Translations under genes and position numbers: made by a program | Origin: Candidatus Rokuibacteriota bacterium | GTDB taxonomy: Bacteria > Methylomirabilota > Methylomirabilia > Rokubacteriales > CSP1-6 | Assembly (NCBI GenBank): GCA_003221455.1 | Contig: QHRX01000200.1 | Span: forward strand, 1 to 42,971 | Length of the DNA stretch: 42,971 bases | Reading direction: 5' to 3' | Part shown: piece after piece, positions 18,776 to 27,762 of the stretch | How the letters are laid out: the number at the start of each line of letters is the position of its first letter | Numbering within the stretch: position 1 is the stretch's first letter | Notes under the pieces: model-generated | The model's database searches: none | The model's input: only the letters and a program-made list of their open reading frames with translations | What the model was told of the DNA's origin: nothing

Positions 18776-20122
18776 CTACAGAAGCCCGTACTCTTTGAGC
18801 CGTCGATAGATCGTCCGACGCGAGAGCCCGAGAGCGCGAGCCGACTGCTCCTTGTCGTTCTTGTGCAGGGCCAGTGCCCGCAGGATGAGCTCTTTCTCGA
18901 CCTCGGCGAGCGTGGGCAGGGAGTGGGTCGAGATCGGCGTGGGCCGGGCCGACAGGGTGAGGCTCGGCAGATCCGTCAGCGAGATGTGATCGCGGGCCCC
19001 CATGGCATAGGCCCGCTCGATCAGGTTCTCGAGTTCGCGGACGTTGCCGGGGAAGTCGAAGGCCTGCAAGGCGGCCAGCGCCTCTGGCGCGATACCGCTC
19101 ACCTCCCGCCGGAAGCGCTGGTTGAACCTGCGGAGGAAGTGAGCGATCAGCGCCGACAGGTCGTCCTTGCGCTCCCTGAGCGGCGGCATCTGGACCCGGA
19201 CGACGTTCAGCCGGTAGAAGAGGTCCTGTCGCAGGCTGCCGTCCTTGACCGCCTCCTCCAGGTTCCGGTTCGTGGCGGCGATGACCCGCACGCTCACCGT
19301 GTACGCTTTCGTCGACCCGACCGGGCGCACCTCCATTTCCTGGAGCACCCGCAGGAGCTTGGCCTGGAGGGCCGGCGGCAGCTCAGCCACTTCGTCCAGG
19401 AAGATCGTGCCGCCGTGGGCCGAGCGAAACAGCCCGACGGAGTCTGAGACGGCCCCCGAAAAGGCGCCCCGCACGTGACCGAAGAACTCTGACTCAAGCA
19501 GCTCCGCGGGGATCGCGCTGCAGTTGACGGGGATGAACGGCCCCTTGGCGCGCGCAGACAGGCGGTGGATGGCGGCGGCGACGAGCTCCTTGCCCGTCCC
19601 GCTCTCTCCCTCGATGAGGACGGGCGAATCGGTCACGGCGACCTTGCCGATGACGTCCTTGATGCGCTGCATGGCGGGTGAGCTGCCGACCAGCTCGTTG
19701 ACGGCGAGTTGCTCGCCGAGCCGGCTCCGGAGCGCGTTCACCTCCCGGCGGAGGAAGCGACGCTCCATCAGGCGGGTCATGAGGTGGCGGAGCTCGTCCA
19801 TGATCAGGGGCTTGGGCAGATAGTCAGAGGCGCCCTCTTTCAGCGCCTCGACCGCGGTTGACACGGTCGGGTACCCCGTCATGATGACGACCTCGATGGA
19901 CTCGTCCTGCCGCTTGACCTCCCGGAGGAAGGTGAGACCATCCATCTCGGGCATCCGGATATCGACCAGCGCGGCGTCGAAGAGCTGGCCCTGCATCGCG
20001 TCGAGTGCCTTCACCCCGGTCCCGACGCAGGTGACGTGATAGCCCCAGGCGGTCAGGGCCTCCTTGAGGAGCATTTGGATCGACTCCTCGTCGTCCACCA
20101 CCAGGATTTTGGGTGCTTCCAT
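18776..20122 (-). CDS. Sigma54-dependent NtrC-family response regulator
   Basis: Receiver (VVDDEES, VDIRMPEMDG, KP), AAA+ (GESGTGKE, GGTIFLDEV), GAFSGA loop, C-terminal Fis-type HTH (SARALGLSRRTIYRRLKEYGLL). Confidence 0.95.
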   Translation of the reverse strand: MEAPKILVVDDEESIQMLLKEALTAWGYHVTCVGTGVKALDAMQGQLFDAALVDIRMPEMDGLTFLREVKRQDESIEVVIMTGYPTVSTAVEALKEGASDYLPKPLIMDELRHLMTRLMERRFLRREVNALRSRLGEQLAVNELVGSSPAMQRIKDVIGKVAVTDSPVLIEGESGTGKELVAAAIHRLSARAKGPFIPVNCSAIPAELLESEFFGHVRGAFSGAVSDSVGLFRSAHGGTIFLDEVAELPPALQAKLLRVLQEMEVRPVGSTKAYTVSVRVIAATNRNLEEAVKDGSLRQDLFYRLNVVRVQMPPLRERKDDLSALIAHFLRRFNQRFRREVSGIAPEALAALQAFDFPGNVRELENLIERAYAMGARDHISLTDLPSLTLSARPTPISTHSLPTLAEVEKELILRALALHKNDKEQSARALGLSRRTIYRRLKEYGLL

Positions 20123-20260
20123 CGGCTCCTCCGCGCCGAACAGGCGTCATCTCGACACTAGCATAGTGGGGTGTCATAGTGACAAACAATAACGGGCCGA
20201 CGCCGAGGGAGGAGATTGCGCTAAGTTGACCAATATGTTAGCGTTTTGCGGGAGGTCCTT

Positions 20261-20587
20261 ATGCCGGAAAGCGCCCTGAACCTGACCGAAGCCACGTTCG
20301 ACACGGAGATCGCCGAGCGCCCCGGCGTGCTGATGGTCGACTTCTGGGCCGAATGGTGCGCGCCCTGCCGGGCGATCGCGCCCGTACTGGACGAACTCGC
20401 CCGGGACTCCGGCGGCAGCGTGGGGCTGGCGAAGGTTAACGTGGACGAGAGTCCTGGCCTCGCGGCCCGCTACGGTGTCCGCTCGATTCCGACGATCCTC
20501 TTCGTGAGGGGCGGCAAGGTCGTCGACCAGGTGATCGGGGCCGTACCCAAGGCGCAGCTGAAGAAAAAGCTCGACGCCCTCGCCTGA
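20261..20587 (+). CDS. trxA: Thioredoxin
   Basis: WCAPCRAIAPVLDELA active site, RSIPTILFVRGGKVVDQVIGA; SD gggagg before ATG 20261 (ORF track starts at TTG 20246). Confidence 0.93.
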   Translation: MPESALNLTEATFDTEIAERPGVLMVDFWAEWCAPCRAIAPVLDELARDSGGSVGLAKVNVDESPGLAARYGVRSIPTILFVRGGKVVDQVIGAVPKAQLKKKLDALA

Positions 20588-20609
20588 TCGGGCGTTTCGG
20601 AGGGGTATC

Positions 20610-22145
20610 ACGTCAGCCGGGGCCCAGATCCCCTCTCTTTCGCCGTCGCGGGATGAGTTCCGCGGCCTTGCCACCAGGGGCAACCTGATCCCGGTCTACG
20701 CCGAGCTGCCGGCGGACCTCGACACGCCCCTGTCGGCCTTCCTCCGGCTCAGGCCGGGCCCGTACGGGTTCCTGCTCGAGTCGGTGGAGGGCGGCGAGAA
20801 GTGGGCCCGGTACTCGTTCCTCGGCACCGACCCCTTCATGGTTCTGACTGCGAAGGACGGCCGGCTCGCCCTCCGGCACGCCGACGGGAGGACGGGACGG
20901 CTGCCGCCGGGCAACCCGCTCACCGCGCTCCGGGAGCTTCTGGCGCGTTTTCATCCGGTGGCGGTCCCCGGGCTGCCCCGCTTCCAGGGCGGCGCCGTGG
21001 GCTACTTCGGCTACGATGTCGTGCGGCACCTCGAGCGCCTGCCCCGGTCGACGCGCGATGACCTCGGCCTCCCAGACGCGGTCTTTCTGCTGACCGACAA
21101 CCTCCTGGTCTTCGACAACCTCCGCCACCGCCTCCTCGTCATCGCGAACTGCCACGTCGACAAGACGGACCCCGCCGCGCTCGACCGGGCCTACGACCGC
21201 GCCGCCGTGAAGATCGGGATGACGCTCGCGAAGCTCGGCCGGCCGGCCCGCGTCCCGGCGCCGCTCACGCTCCCGGCGCTCGACCCGCTGCTCGCGCTGG
21301 ACGAGGAGGGCTTCACCTCGTCGATGGACGAGAGCGCCTTCACCCAGGCCGTGCGTCGGGCCAAGGAGTACATCGCGGCCGGCGACGCCTACCAGATCGT
21401 CCTGTCGCGACGGCTCGACTGCCGCCTCGAGAGCGACCCGTTCACGCTCTACCGCGCTCTCCGGACGATCAACCCGTCTCCGTACCTCTTCTACCTGCGC
21501 CTGGGCCAGACGACGATCGTGGGCTCCTCGCCCGAGGTGCTCGTTCGCGCCGAGGACGGCCGGGTCGAGGAGCGGCCGATCGCGGGAACCCGGCCGCGGG
21601 GACGCTCGGACGACGAGGACGCACGGATCGCCGCTGAGCTCAAGGCTGACCCGAAGGAGCGCGCGGAGCACGTGATGCTCGTGGACCTCGGGCGCAACGA
21701 CGTCGGGCGCGTGGCCGAGCTCGGCTCCGTGCGCGTCACGGAGTTCATGACGATCGAGCGGTACTCGCACGTCATGCATCTCGTCAGTAACGTGGTGGGG
21801 CGGCTTCGGCCGGGCGCCGACGCGCTCGACGTGCTCTCGGCGTGTTTTCCGGCGGGCACGGTGACGGGCGCCCCCAAGATCCGCGCGATGGAGATCATCG
21901 ACGAGCTCGAACCCGCCCAGCGCGGGCCCTACGCGGGCGCGGTCGGCTACGTCTCGTACTCCGGCAATCTCGACTCCTGCATCACCATCCGGACGATCGT
22001 CTGCCACGGCCGCCGCGCGTCCGTCCAGGTGGGGGCCGGGATCGTGGCCGACTCCGACCCCAAGGCGGAATGGAACGAGACCTGCTCCAAGGCCCGCGGG
22101 CTCGTGCTCGCGTTGCGCATCGCCGCCGCTGGAGCCCGGTCGTGA
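20610..22145 (+). CDS. trpE: Anthranilate synthase component I
   Basis: ORF track starts at GTG 20784, but in-frame upstream codons encode typical TrpE N-terminus ([36 protein letters not shown]); no stop back to 20588; ACG 20610 is 6 nt after GGAGG. Exact start uncertain. Confidence 0.9.
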   Translation, partial: TSAGAQIPSLSPSRDEFRGLATRGNLIPVYAELPADLDTPLSAFLRLRPGPYGFLLESVEGGEKWARYSFLGTDPFMVLTAKDGRLALRHADGRTGRLPPGNPLTALRELLARFHPVAVPGLPRFQGGAVGYFGYDVVRHLERLPRSTRDDLGLPDAVFLLTDNLLVFDNLRHRLLVIANCHVDKTDPAALDRAYDRAAVKIGMTLAKLGRPARVPAPLTLPALDPLLALDEEGFTSSMDESAFTQAVRRAKEYIAAGDAYQIVLSRRLDCRLESDPFTLYRALRTINPSPYLFYLRLGQTTIVGSSPEVLVRAEDGRVEERPIAGTRPRGRSDDEDARIAAELKADPKERAEHVMLVDLGRNDVGRVAELGSVRVTEFMTIERYSHVMHLVSNVVGRLRPGADALDVLSACFPAGTVTGAPKIRAMEIIDELEPAQRGPYAGAVGYVSYSGNLDSCITIRTIVCHGRRASVQVGAGIVADSDPKAEWNETCSKARGLVLALRIAAAGARS

Positions 22146-22708
22146 TCCTCGTCATCGACAACTACGACTCCTTCACCTACAACCTTGTCCAGTACCTCGG
22201 CGAACTCGGCGCCGAGCCCGAGGTCGTCCGCAACGACGCGGTCGACATGTCCGGGATCAGCGCGATGCGCCCGGAGGGGATCGTGATCTCGCCGGGCCCG
22301 GGGACGCCCGACGACGCGGGTATCTCCCTCGAGGTGATCCGCGGGCTCGGGTCGGGCATCCCGATCCTCGGCGTCTGCCTCGGCCATCAGGCGATCGGCC
22401 AGGCCTTCGGCGCCACGGTCGCACGCGCCCGGCGGCAGATGCACGGCAAGACGTCCGCGGTCGAGCACGACGGCCGCGGCGTGTTCCGGGGCGTCCCCTC
22501 GCCGTTCAGCGCCACCCGGTACCACTCGCTGGCCGTCCTCGCCGACACGGTGCCGGAAGACCTCGAGATCTCGGCGCGCGCCGACGACGGGGAAGTGATG
22601 GGGCTGCGCCACCGCCGGTGGCCCGTCGAGGGCGTTCAGTTCCATCCCGAGTCGATCTTGACCGAGCACGGGAAGATCCTGCTGGCCAACTTCCTCGGCC
22701 TCCGATGA
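22142..22708 (+). CDS. trpG: Anthranilate synthase component II (glutamine amidotransferase)
   Basis: GTG 22142 start, [60 protein letters not shown]; 4-nt overlap with trpE. Confidence 0.96.
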   Translation: MILVIDNYDSFTYNLVQYLGELGAEPEVVRNDAVDMSGISAMRPEGIVISPGPGTPDDAGISLEVIRGLGSGIPILGVCLGHQAIGQAFGATVARARRQMHGKTSAVEHDGRGVFRGVPSPFSATRYHSLAVLADTVPEDLEISARADDGEVMGLRHRRWPVEGVQFHPESILTEHGKILLANFLGLR

Positions 22709-23032
22709 CGCGCGGCGGAGCCGAGCATCCCCGGGAGCACGCCCGGCCGGGCCAGCCGCCGTTCGGGCTGTGCGGAGGGGCCGAGCGCCGCCGGCCGCAC
22801 GCGCGGCCCGCCCGGGCCGCGGCGATCCAGCGGGACGCGCCGCTCGGGAGGGGATCGGCGGAGGGGCACCGACGACCGATGCGGCGGGGGACGAGCCGAG
22901 CGCTCGCTCGGGAGAGCGCCACGGCCGCGGCGCGGCGCTGATGGCCCGGGGAGGAGTCGAACCGCCGAGTCCGCTGCCCCCACGGGGGGGCATCGCGGCG
23001 CCGCGGCCGGCACGGACTGGAACAGGCGGCGC

Positions 23033-24016
23033 ATGACGCGGCGCGCGGTGACGGAGCGCGGACTGATCCGGGAGATGCGGCGGCTGTTTCAGGGGGGGGC
23101 AGGGGTCCGCGTCGGCATCGGCGACGACTGCGCGGTGCTGGAGCCCGCCGCCGGCCGCGCCCTCCTCGCCACGACCGACCTGCTGATCGAGGACGTCCAC
23201 TTCCGGCGGCGGTACGCGTCTCCCGGCGACATCGGGTGGAAGGCCCTCGCCGTCAACCTGTCGGATGTGGCGGCGATGGGAGGGCGTCCCCGCTGGGCAC
23301 TCGTGGCGCTCGCGTGCCCCGAGACCGTCACCAGCGCGGAGGTCCTGGAGTTCTGCGAAGCGATGCGCGCGCTCGCCGTGGCCCACGACGTCGCCATCGT
23401 CGGCGGCGACACGTCCGCGTCGCCGTCGGGCTGGATCGTCAACCTCACCGTCCTCGGCGAGACCATTGCGAGCCCGAAGCTCCGGTCGGGAGCCCGGCAC
23501 CTCGCGCGCTCGCACCTCAGGCCCGTGCCGCGCGTCCGCGAGGGGCAGGCGCTCGGCGAGGTCGCCGGGGTGACGGCCATGATCGACCTCTCCGACGGCC
23601 TGGCCAGCGATCTCGGGCGGATCGCGGAGGAGAGCCGGGTCGGCGCGCGGGTCGAGCTCACGCGGCTCCCGATTGATGACGCGACCCACGCCGCGGCGGC
23701 GCGGCTCGCGACCGACGCGACCTCGTGGGCGACCAGCGGCGGGGAGGACTACGAGCTGCTCGTGACCGTGCGGCCGGCGGCGCGCGCGGAGGCCTCGGCG
23801 GCGGCCTCCCTCACCGTCATCGGCGAGATCACCGCGGCCGGGCCGGTGGAATTCCTCTCCGCGGAGGGACGCTCGACCGCCCTGCCCCCCGGCTTCGAGC
23901 ACTTCACGGGGCGACCGCGCCCATCCCCGGCGAGGGCGGAGGCCCCAGACCGCCGGGTCGCCGCGCGCCGCCGGACGGCGGCGACCCGCGCCGCGCGCGA
24001 GCAGACGGATCGCTGA
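23033..24016 (+). CDS. thiL: Thiamine-monophosphate kinase, internally shortened
   Basis: GIGDDCAVLEP, NLSDVAAMGGRP, IDLSDGLASDLG, SGGEDYELL; segment expected after LRSGAR is missing. Confidence 0.87.
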   Translation: MTRRAVTERGLIREMRRLFQGGAGVRVGIGDDCAVLEPAAGRALLATTDLLIEDVHFRRRYASPGDIGWKALAVNLSDVAAMGGRPRWALVALACPETVTSAEVLEFCEAMRALAVAHDVAIVGGDTSASPSGWIVNLTVLGETIASPKLRSGARHLARSHLRPVPRVREGQALGEVAGVTAMIDLSDGLASDLGRIAEESRVGARVELTRLPIDDATHAAAARLATDATSWATSGGEDYELLVTVRPAARAEASAAASLTVIGEITAAGPVEFLSAEGRSTALPPGFEHFTGRPRPSPARAEAPDRRVAARRRTAATRAAREQTDR

Positions 24017-24017
24017 C

Positions 24018-25271
24018 GTGCTCGCCCTCAAGCTCATCGGCCTCGCGTTTCTCGTCGCCTGCTCGGCCCTCCTGACCGGCGCCGAAGCCGCGTACTTCTC
24101 GCTGGGCCGCGCGCGCCTGCGGGAAGCGAGCGGCGCGGCGCGGGCCGCGGCGCCGCTGATCAAGCGCCCCCACGACCTTCTCGTCACCCTCCTCGTCGCG
24201 ATCACCTTCATCAACATCGGCGCGTCGGCGATCGCCGCCGAGATCGCGAGCGAGCTCTTCGGCGCGCACGCGCTCGTGGTCGCGATCGGCGGGATGGTCT
24301 TCCTCCTGACCGTCTTCGGTGAGGTGCTGCCGATGACCGTCGCCGTCCAGCGTCCCGCGCAGTTCACCGCCCTGGTGAGCCGACCCGTCGCCGGGCTGTC
24401 GTGGCTCCTCACGCCGGCGCGGGTGGTTCTCGGGGGGCTCACCGAGCTCACGCTCGCGACGATCGGTCACGGGAGGCCGGCCCCGCCCGAGCTCAGCGAG
24501 GAGGAGCTACGCACCCTGGTGGACGTCGGCGCGCGCGAGGGGGTGGTTGAGCGCGACGAGCGCGATATGATCCACAATGTGTTCGAGCTGGAGGACACGC
24601 TCGTCCGAGAGGTGATGGTCCCGCGCACGGACATCTTCGGCCTAGACGTGAAGACGCCGGTCGAGACGATTCTGCCCGCGCTCCGCGAGCACCTGCACTC
24701 GCGGGTGCCCGTGTACGAGGGCACGATCGACTCGATCATCGGAATCCTCTACACGAAGGAGCTCCTCCGCCACCTGCGCGGTCTGCCGCCGGACTTCGAT
24801 CTCCGGGCCGTCCTCCACCCGCCATACTTCGTCCCCGAGTCCAAGCGCGCCGACGCGCTCCTGCAGGAGTTTCAGGCCAAGAAGCTCCACCTCGCCATCG
24901 TCGTCGACGAGTACGGGGGCACGGCCGGGCTGGTGTCGATCGAAGACCTGCTCGAGGAGCTGGTGGGCGAGATCGCCGACGAGTACGACGAGCCCGAGCG
25001 GCTGATCCACGCCGTCGACGGCAGCACCTTCCGCGTCGCCGGAAAGCTCCCGATCGACGAGCTCAATACCGCCACCGGCCTCAACATCTCGAACACGACC
25101 TACGACACCGTGGGCGGCTGGGTGCTCGACCTGTTCGGACGCGTTCCCCGCAAGGCCGAGCGCGTGGAGACGCCCGAGCTCGCCGTGACCGTCGAGAAGG
25201 TCGAACGCACCCGCGTGGTCGAGGTGCTGGTGACGATCCGGAAGCCGGCGCCCGGGGAGGCGGCGGCATGA
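24018..25271 (+). CDS. Hemolysin-family CNNM/CBS/CorC_HlyC transporter-like protein (paralog 1)
   Basis: N-terminal TM DUF21/CNNM region, CBS pair (VREVMVPRTDI; HLAIVVDEYGGTAGLVSIEDLLEELVGEI), C-terminal transporter-associated domain. Confidence 0.93.
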   Translation: MLALKLIGLAFLVACSALLTGAEAAYFSLGRARLREASGAARAAAPLIKRPHDLLVTLLVAITFINIGASAIAAEIASELFGAHALVVAIGGMVFLLTVFGEVLPMTVAVQRPAQFTALVSRPVAGLSWLLTPARVVLGGLTELTLATIGHGRPAPPELSEEELRTLVDVGAREGVVERDERDMIHNVFELEDTLVREVMVPRTDIFGLDVKTPVETILPALREHLHSRVPVYEGTIDSIIGILYTKELLRHLRGLPPDFDLRAVLHPPYFVPESKRADALLQEFQAKKLHLAIVVDEYGGTAGLVSIEDLLEELVGEIADEYDEPERLIHAVDGSTFRVAGKLPIDELNTATGLNISNTTYDTVGGWVLDLFGRVPRKAERVETPELAVTVEKVERTRVVEVLVTIRKPAPGEAAA

Positions 25272-26512
25272 CGCTGATCGTGGCGGCCGGCGTCTGTCTC
25301 GTCGCGACGATGTTCTTCTCGGCGGCCGAGATGGCGTTCATCGCCGCCAACCGCGCGAAGCTCCAGCACCTCGCCGAGGAGGGCCATTCCGGCGCCCGCC
25401 GCTACCTCGAGAGCTTCCGGCAGCCCGAGCGGTTCCTGTCGACGGTGATGCTGGGCGCCACCCTGGCCCAGATCATCGCCTCGTCCGCGGCGACGTCCGG
25501 CCTCCTCCCCTATCTGGGGGGCCGGGCGCCCGTGGCCGTCACGCTCACCCTGACGCCGGTCATGCTGGTGCTGGGCGAGGTGATCCCCAAGGCGATCGCC
25601 CGCGAGTGGGCGACCGGCCTCATCCTCAAGCTGTACCGGCCGCTCACGTGGGTGGCGGTGCTCCTCTACCCGCTCGTCGCCGTCGCGAACGTCATCGTCG
25701 GCGCGGTGCTGCGGCCGTTCGGGCAGCGCGGGTCGGACACGCGCACGTTCGTTTCCCGGGAGGAGCTGAAGCTCCTGCTCCAGCTGGAGCCGGGCGAAGC
25801 CGACGTGACGACTCAGGAAGCCGAGATGATCGACAAGATCTTCGGTCTCGGCGACACCACCGTCCGGGAGATCATGGTGCCCCTCGTCGAGGTCGTGGCC
25901 GTCCCCAGCACCACCACCCCCGACGATGCCGTCACCGTCATGCTGGAGCGCGGCTTCTCGCGGCTGCCGATCTTCCGGCAACGCGTGACAAACCTGGTCG
26001 GCGTCGTCACCGCCATGGACCTCTTCCGCCGGGGCTCCTCGGTCCGCGCCCTCGAGGAGCTGATGCGCCAGCCGTACTACGTGCCCGAGACGAAGCGGAT
26101 CGACGACCTGCTCCGCGAGATGCAGCGAAGCGGCGTGCACCTTGCCATCGTCGTGGACGAGTACGGCGGCAGCACGGGTATCGTGACGCTCGAGGACATC
26201 GTCGAGCAGATCGTGGGCGACATCCAGGACGCGCACGATCGTGCCCCCGCCAGCATGGAGCGGCTGCCGGACGGCAGCTATCGCGTGCTGGCGCGGACAG
26301 AGGTGGACGAGATCAACAAGGCGCTGGACTGGGATCTGCCCAAGGAGGACTACGAGACGGTCGCGGGGCTGGTCCTGGCCTCGCTCCATCGCATTCCGCG
26401 CACCGGGGAGGAATTCCAGGTACGCGGGTACACGATCACCGTCCTGGAGGCAGACACCCGACGCGTGGTCGTGGTCAAGATCGCACGGACCGGTAAACCC
26501 GAAGGAGGCTAG
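25268..26512 (+). CDS. Hemolysin-family CNNM/CBS/CorC_HlyC transporter-like protein (paralog 2)
   Basis: Same architecture (VREIMVPLVEV; HLAIVVDEYGGSTGIVTLEDIVEQIVGDI); 4-nt overlap with paralog 1. Confidence 0.93.
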   Translation: MTLIVAAGVCLVATMFFSAAEMAFIAANRAKLQHLAEEGHSGARRYLESFRQPERFLSTVMLGATLAQIIASSAATSGLLPYLGGRAPVAVTLTLTPVMLVLGEVIPKAIAREWATGLILKLYRPLTWVAVLLYPLVAVANVIVGAVLRPFGQRGSDTRTFVSREELKLLLQLEPGEADVTTQEAEMIDKIFGLGDTTVREIMVPLVEVVAVPSTTTPDDAVTVMLERGFSRLPIFRQRVTNLVGVVTAMDLFRRGSSVRALEELMRQPYYVPETKRIDDLLREMQRSGVHLAIVVDEYGGSTGIVTLEDIVEQIVGDIQDAHDRAPASMERLPDGSYRVLARTEVDEINKALDWDLPKEDYETVAGLVLASLHRIPRTGEEFQVRGYTITVLEADTRRVVVVKIARTGKPEGG

Positions 26513-26517
26513 AGGCG

Positions 26518-27192
26518 ATGCCAGGACGGATGGTCGAGTTCCCGGCCAATGGCGGCACCGCGAGCGGGTACCTCTCCACGCCCGCCGCCGGGCGCGGACC
26601 GGGCGTGCTCGTGATCCAGGAGTGGTGGGGGCTGGTGCGCCAGATTAAGAGCGTCTGCGACCGGCTCGCAGCCGAGGGCTTCACCGCCCTCGCCCCCGAC
26701 ATGTACCACGGCAAGAGCGCCGACGAGCCAGACGCCGCCGGCAAGCTCTTCATGGCCCTCAACATCGCGCAGGCCGAGAAGGACCTGCGAGGCGCCGCGA
26801 AGGCTCTGGCCGGCCACTCGAGCACCGCCAAGCTCGGCGCCGTCGGCTTCTGCATGGGCGGGCAGCTCGCCCTGTTCGCCGCCACGCTCAACCCGTCGAT
26901 CGGCGCCACCGCCAACTTCTACGGCATCCACCCCAACGTGAAGCCGGATTATGCGAAGCTGGCGGGGCCCGTGCTCGGGCTCTACGCCGAGAAGGATTCC
27001 TTCGTGACGCCGCAGGTCGCGCGGGAGGTCGACAAGGCGATCAAGGCTGCCGGGAAGCCCTCGGAGATCCACATCTATCCCGGCGTGGACCACGCGTTCT
27101 TCAACGAAGAACGGCCGGACGTCTACAACAAAGCGGCGGCCGACGACGCCTGGCGACGGACACTGACCTTCTTTCGGCAACATCTGAGGTGA
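26518..27192 (+). CDS. Dienelactone hydrolase family protein
   Basis: VLVIQEWWGL, VGFCMGGQLA nucleophile elbow with Cys, YPGVDHAFFN. Confidence 0.93.
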   Translation: MPGRMVEFPANGGTASGYLSTPAAGRGPGVLVIQEWWGLVRQIKSVCDRLAAEGFTALAPDMYHGKSADEPDAAGKLFMALNIAQAEKDLRGAAKALAGHSSTAKLGAVGFCMGGQLALFAATLNPSIGATANFYGIHPNVKPDYAKLAGPVLGLYAEKDSFVTPQVAREVDKAIKAAGKPSEIHIYPGVDHAFFNEERPDVYNKAAADDAWRRTLTFFRQHLR

Positions 27193-27199
27193 CCCGCGC

Positions 27200-27231
27200 C
27201 CGGGGCGCCGACCCGCGCGCGGGCGCCCCGG
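27200..27231. terminator. Hairpin between convergent genes (possible bidirectional terminator)
   Basis: ccggggcgcc-N12-ggcgccccgg, 10-bp perfect stem between the DLH stop and the rplQ stop. Confidence 0.55.
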
Positions 27232-27258
27232 CCAACCGACACGCCGGCCACGGGCGGC

Positions 27259-27732
27259 CTACCCTGCAGCGGCCGCCTGCTTCTTCTTGCGCTCCTTCGA
27301 CGCCCCGGCCTCGGCCTCGCCCTTGGGGGTCTTCTCCTTCTTGGCGCCTTTCGCGCTCTTGTCCTTGGGGGCCTCGGGCCGATCCACGAGCTCGAGCAGT
27401 ACCATCGGCGCCGCGTCGCCCGGCCGGGGTCCGATCCGGATGATCCGCGTGTAGCCGCCGTGCCGGTCGCCGAACCGGGCGGCGATCGTGTCGAAGAGCC
27501 GGCGGACGGCCTCTGCGTCCGGCACGAGCGCGGAGACCTGGCGCCGGGCGTGCAGGCTCTCGCGCTTCGCCAGCGTGATCATCTGGTCCGCGAGACCGCG
27601 GACCGCCTTTGCCTTCGCTTCGGTCGTGGTGATCCGCTCGTGACGGAACAGGGCCACGAGCAAGTTCCGGAAGAGCGCCCAGCGATGCGCCGTGACACGC
27701 CCGAGCTTGAAGCCCGCCTTGCGATGCCTCAT
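27259..27732 (-). CDS. rplQ: 50S ribosomal protein L17 with Lys/Ala-rich C-terminal extension
   Basis: [59 protein letters not shown]. Confidence 0.97.
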   Translation of the reverse strand: MRHRKAGFKLGRVTAHRWALFRNLLVALFRHERITTTEAKAKAVRGLADQMITLAKRESLHARRQVSALVPDAEAVRRLFDTIAARFGDRHGGYTRIIRIGPRPGDAAPMVLLELVDRPEAPKDKSAKGAKKEKTPKGEAEAGASKERKKKQAAAAG

Positions 27733-27762
27733 CGGATGACCCGCGCGATGCTCACCACGCCC

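Noticed and set aside
20261-20587. CAPC rather than CGPC thioredoxin active site
   Set aside because: WCAPC is a common natural variant among bacterial thioredoxins; not notable.
22941-23030. tRNA-like T-arm on the minus strand (GGTTCGACTCC followed by CCGGGCCA) with an adjacent 7-bp hairpin (tgcccccacgggggggca)
   Set aside because: No matching 5' acceptor strand, D-arm or anticodon arm could be found, and the T-stem has a mismatch; at most a remnant. tRNAscan-SE/Infernal would decide.
21947-24451. Very long minus-strand ORF (834 aa), the longest in the ORF track
   Set aside because: Antisense to trpE/trpG/thiL/CNNM genes; Arg/Pro/Ala-rich low-complexity translation typical of shadow frames in high-GC DNA; no domain pattern.
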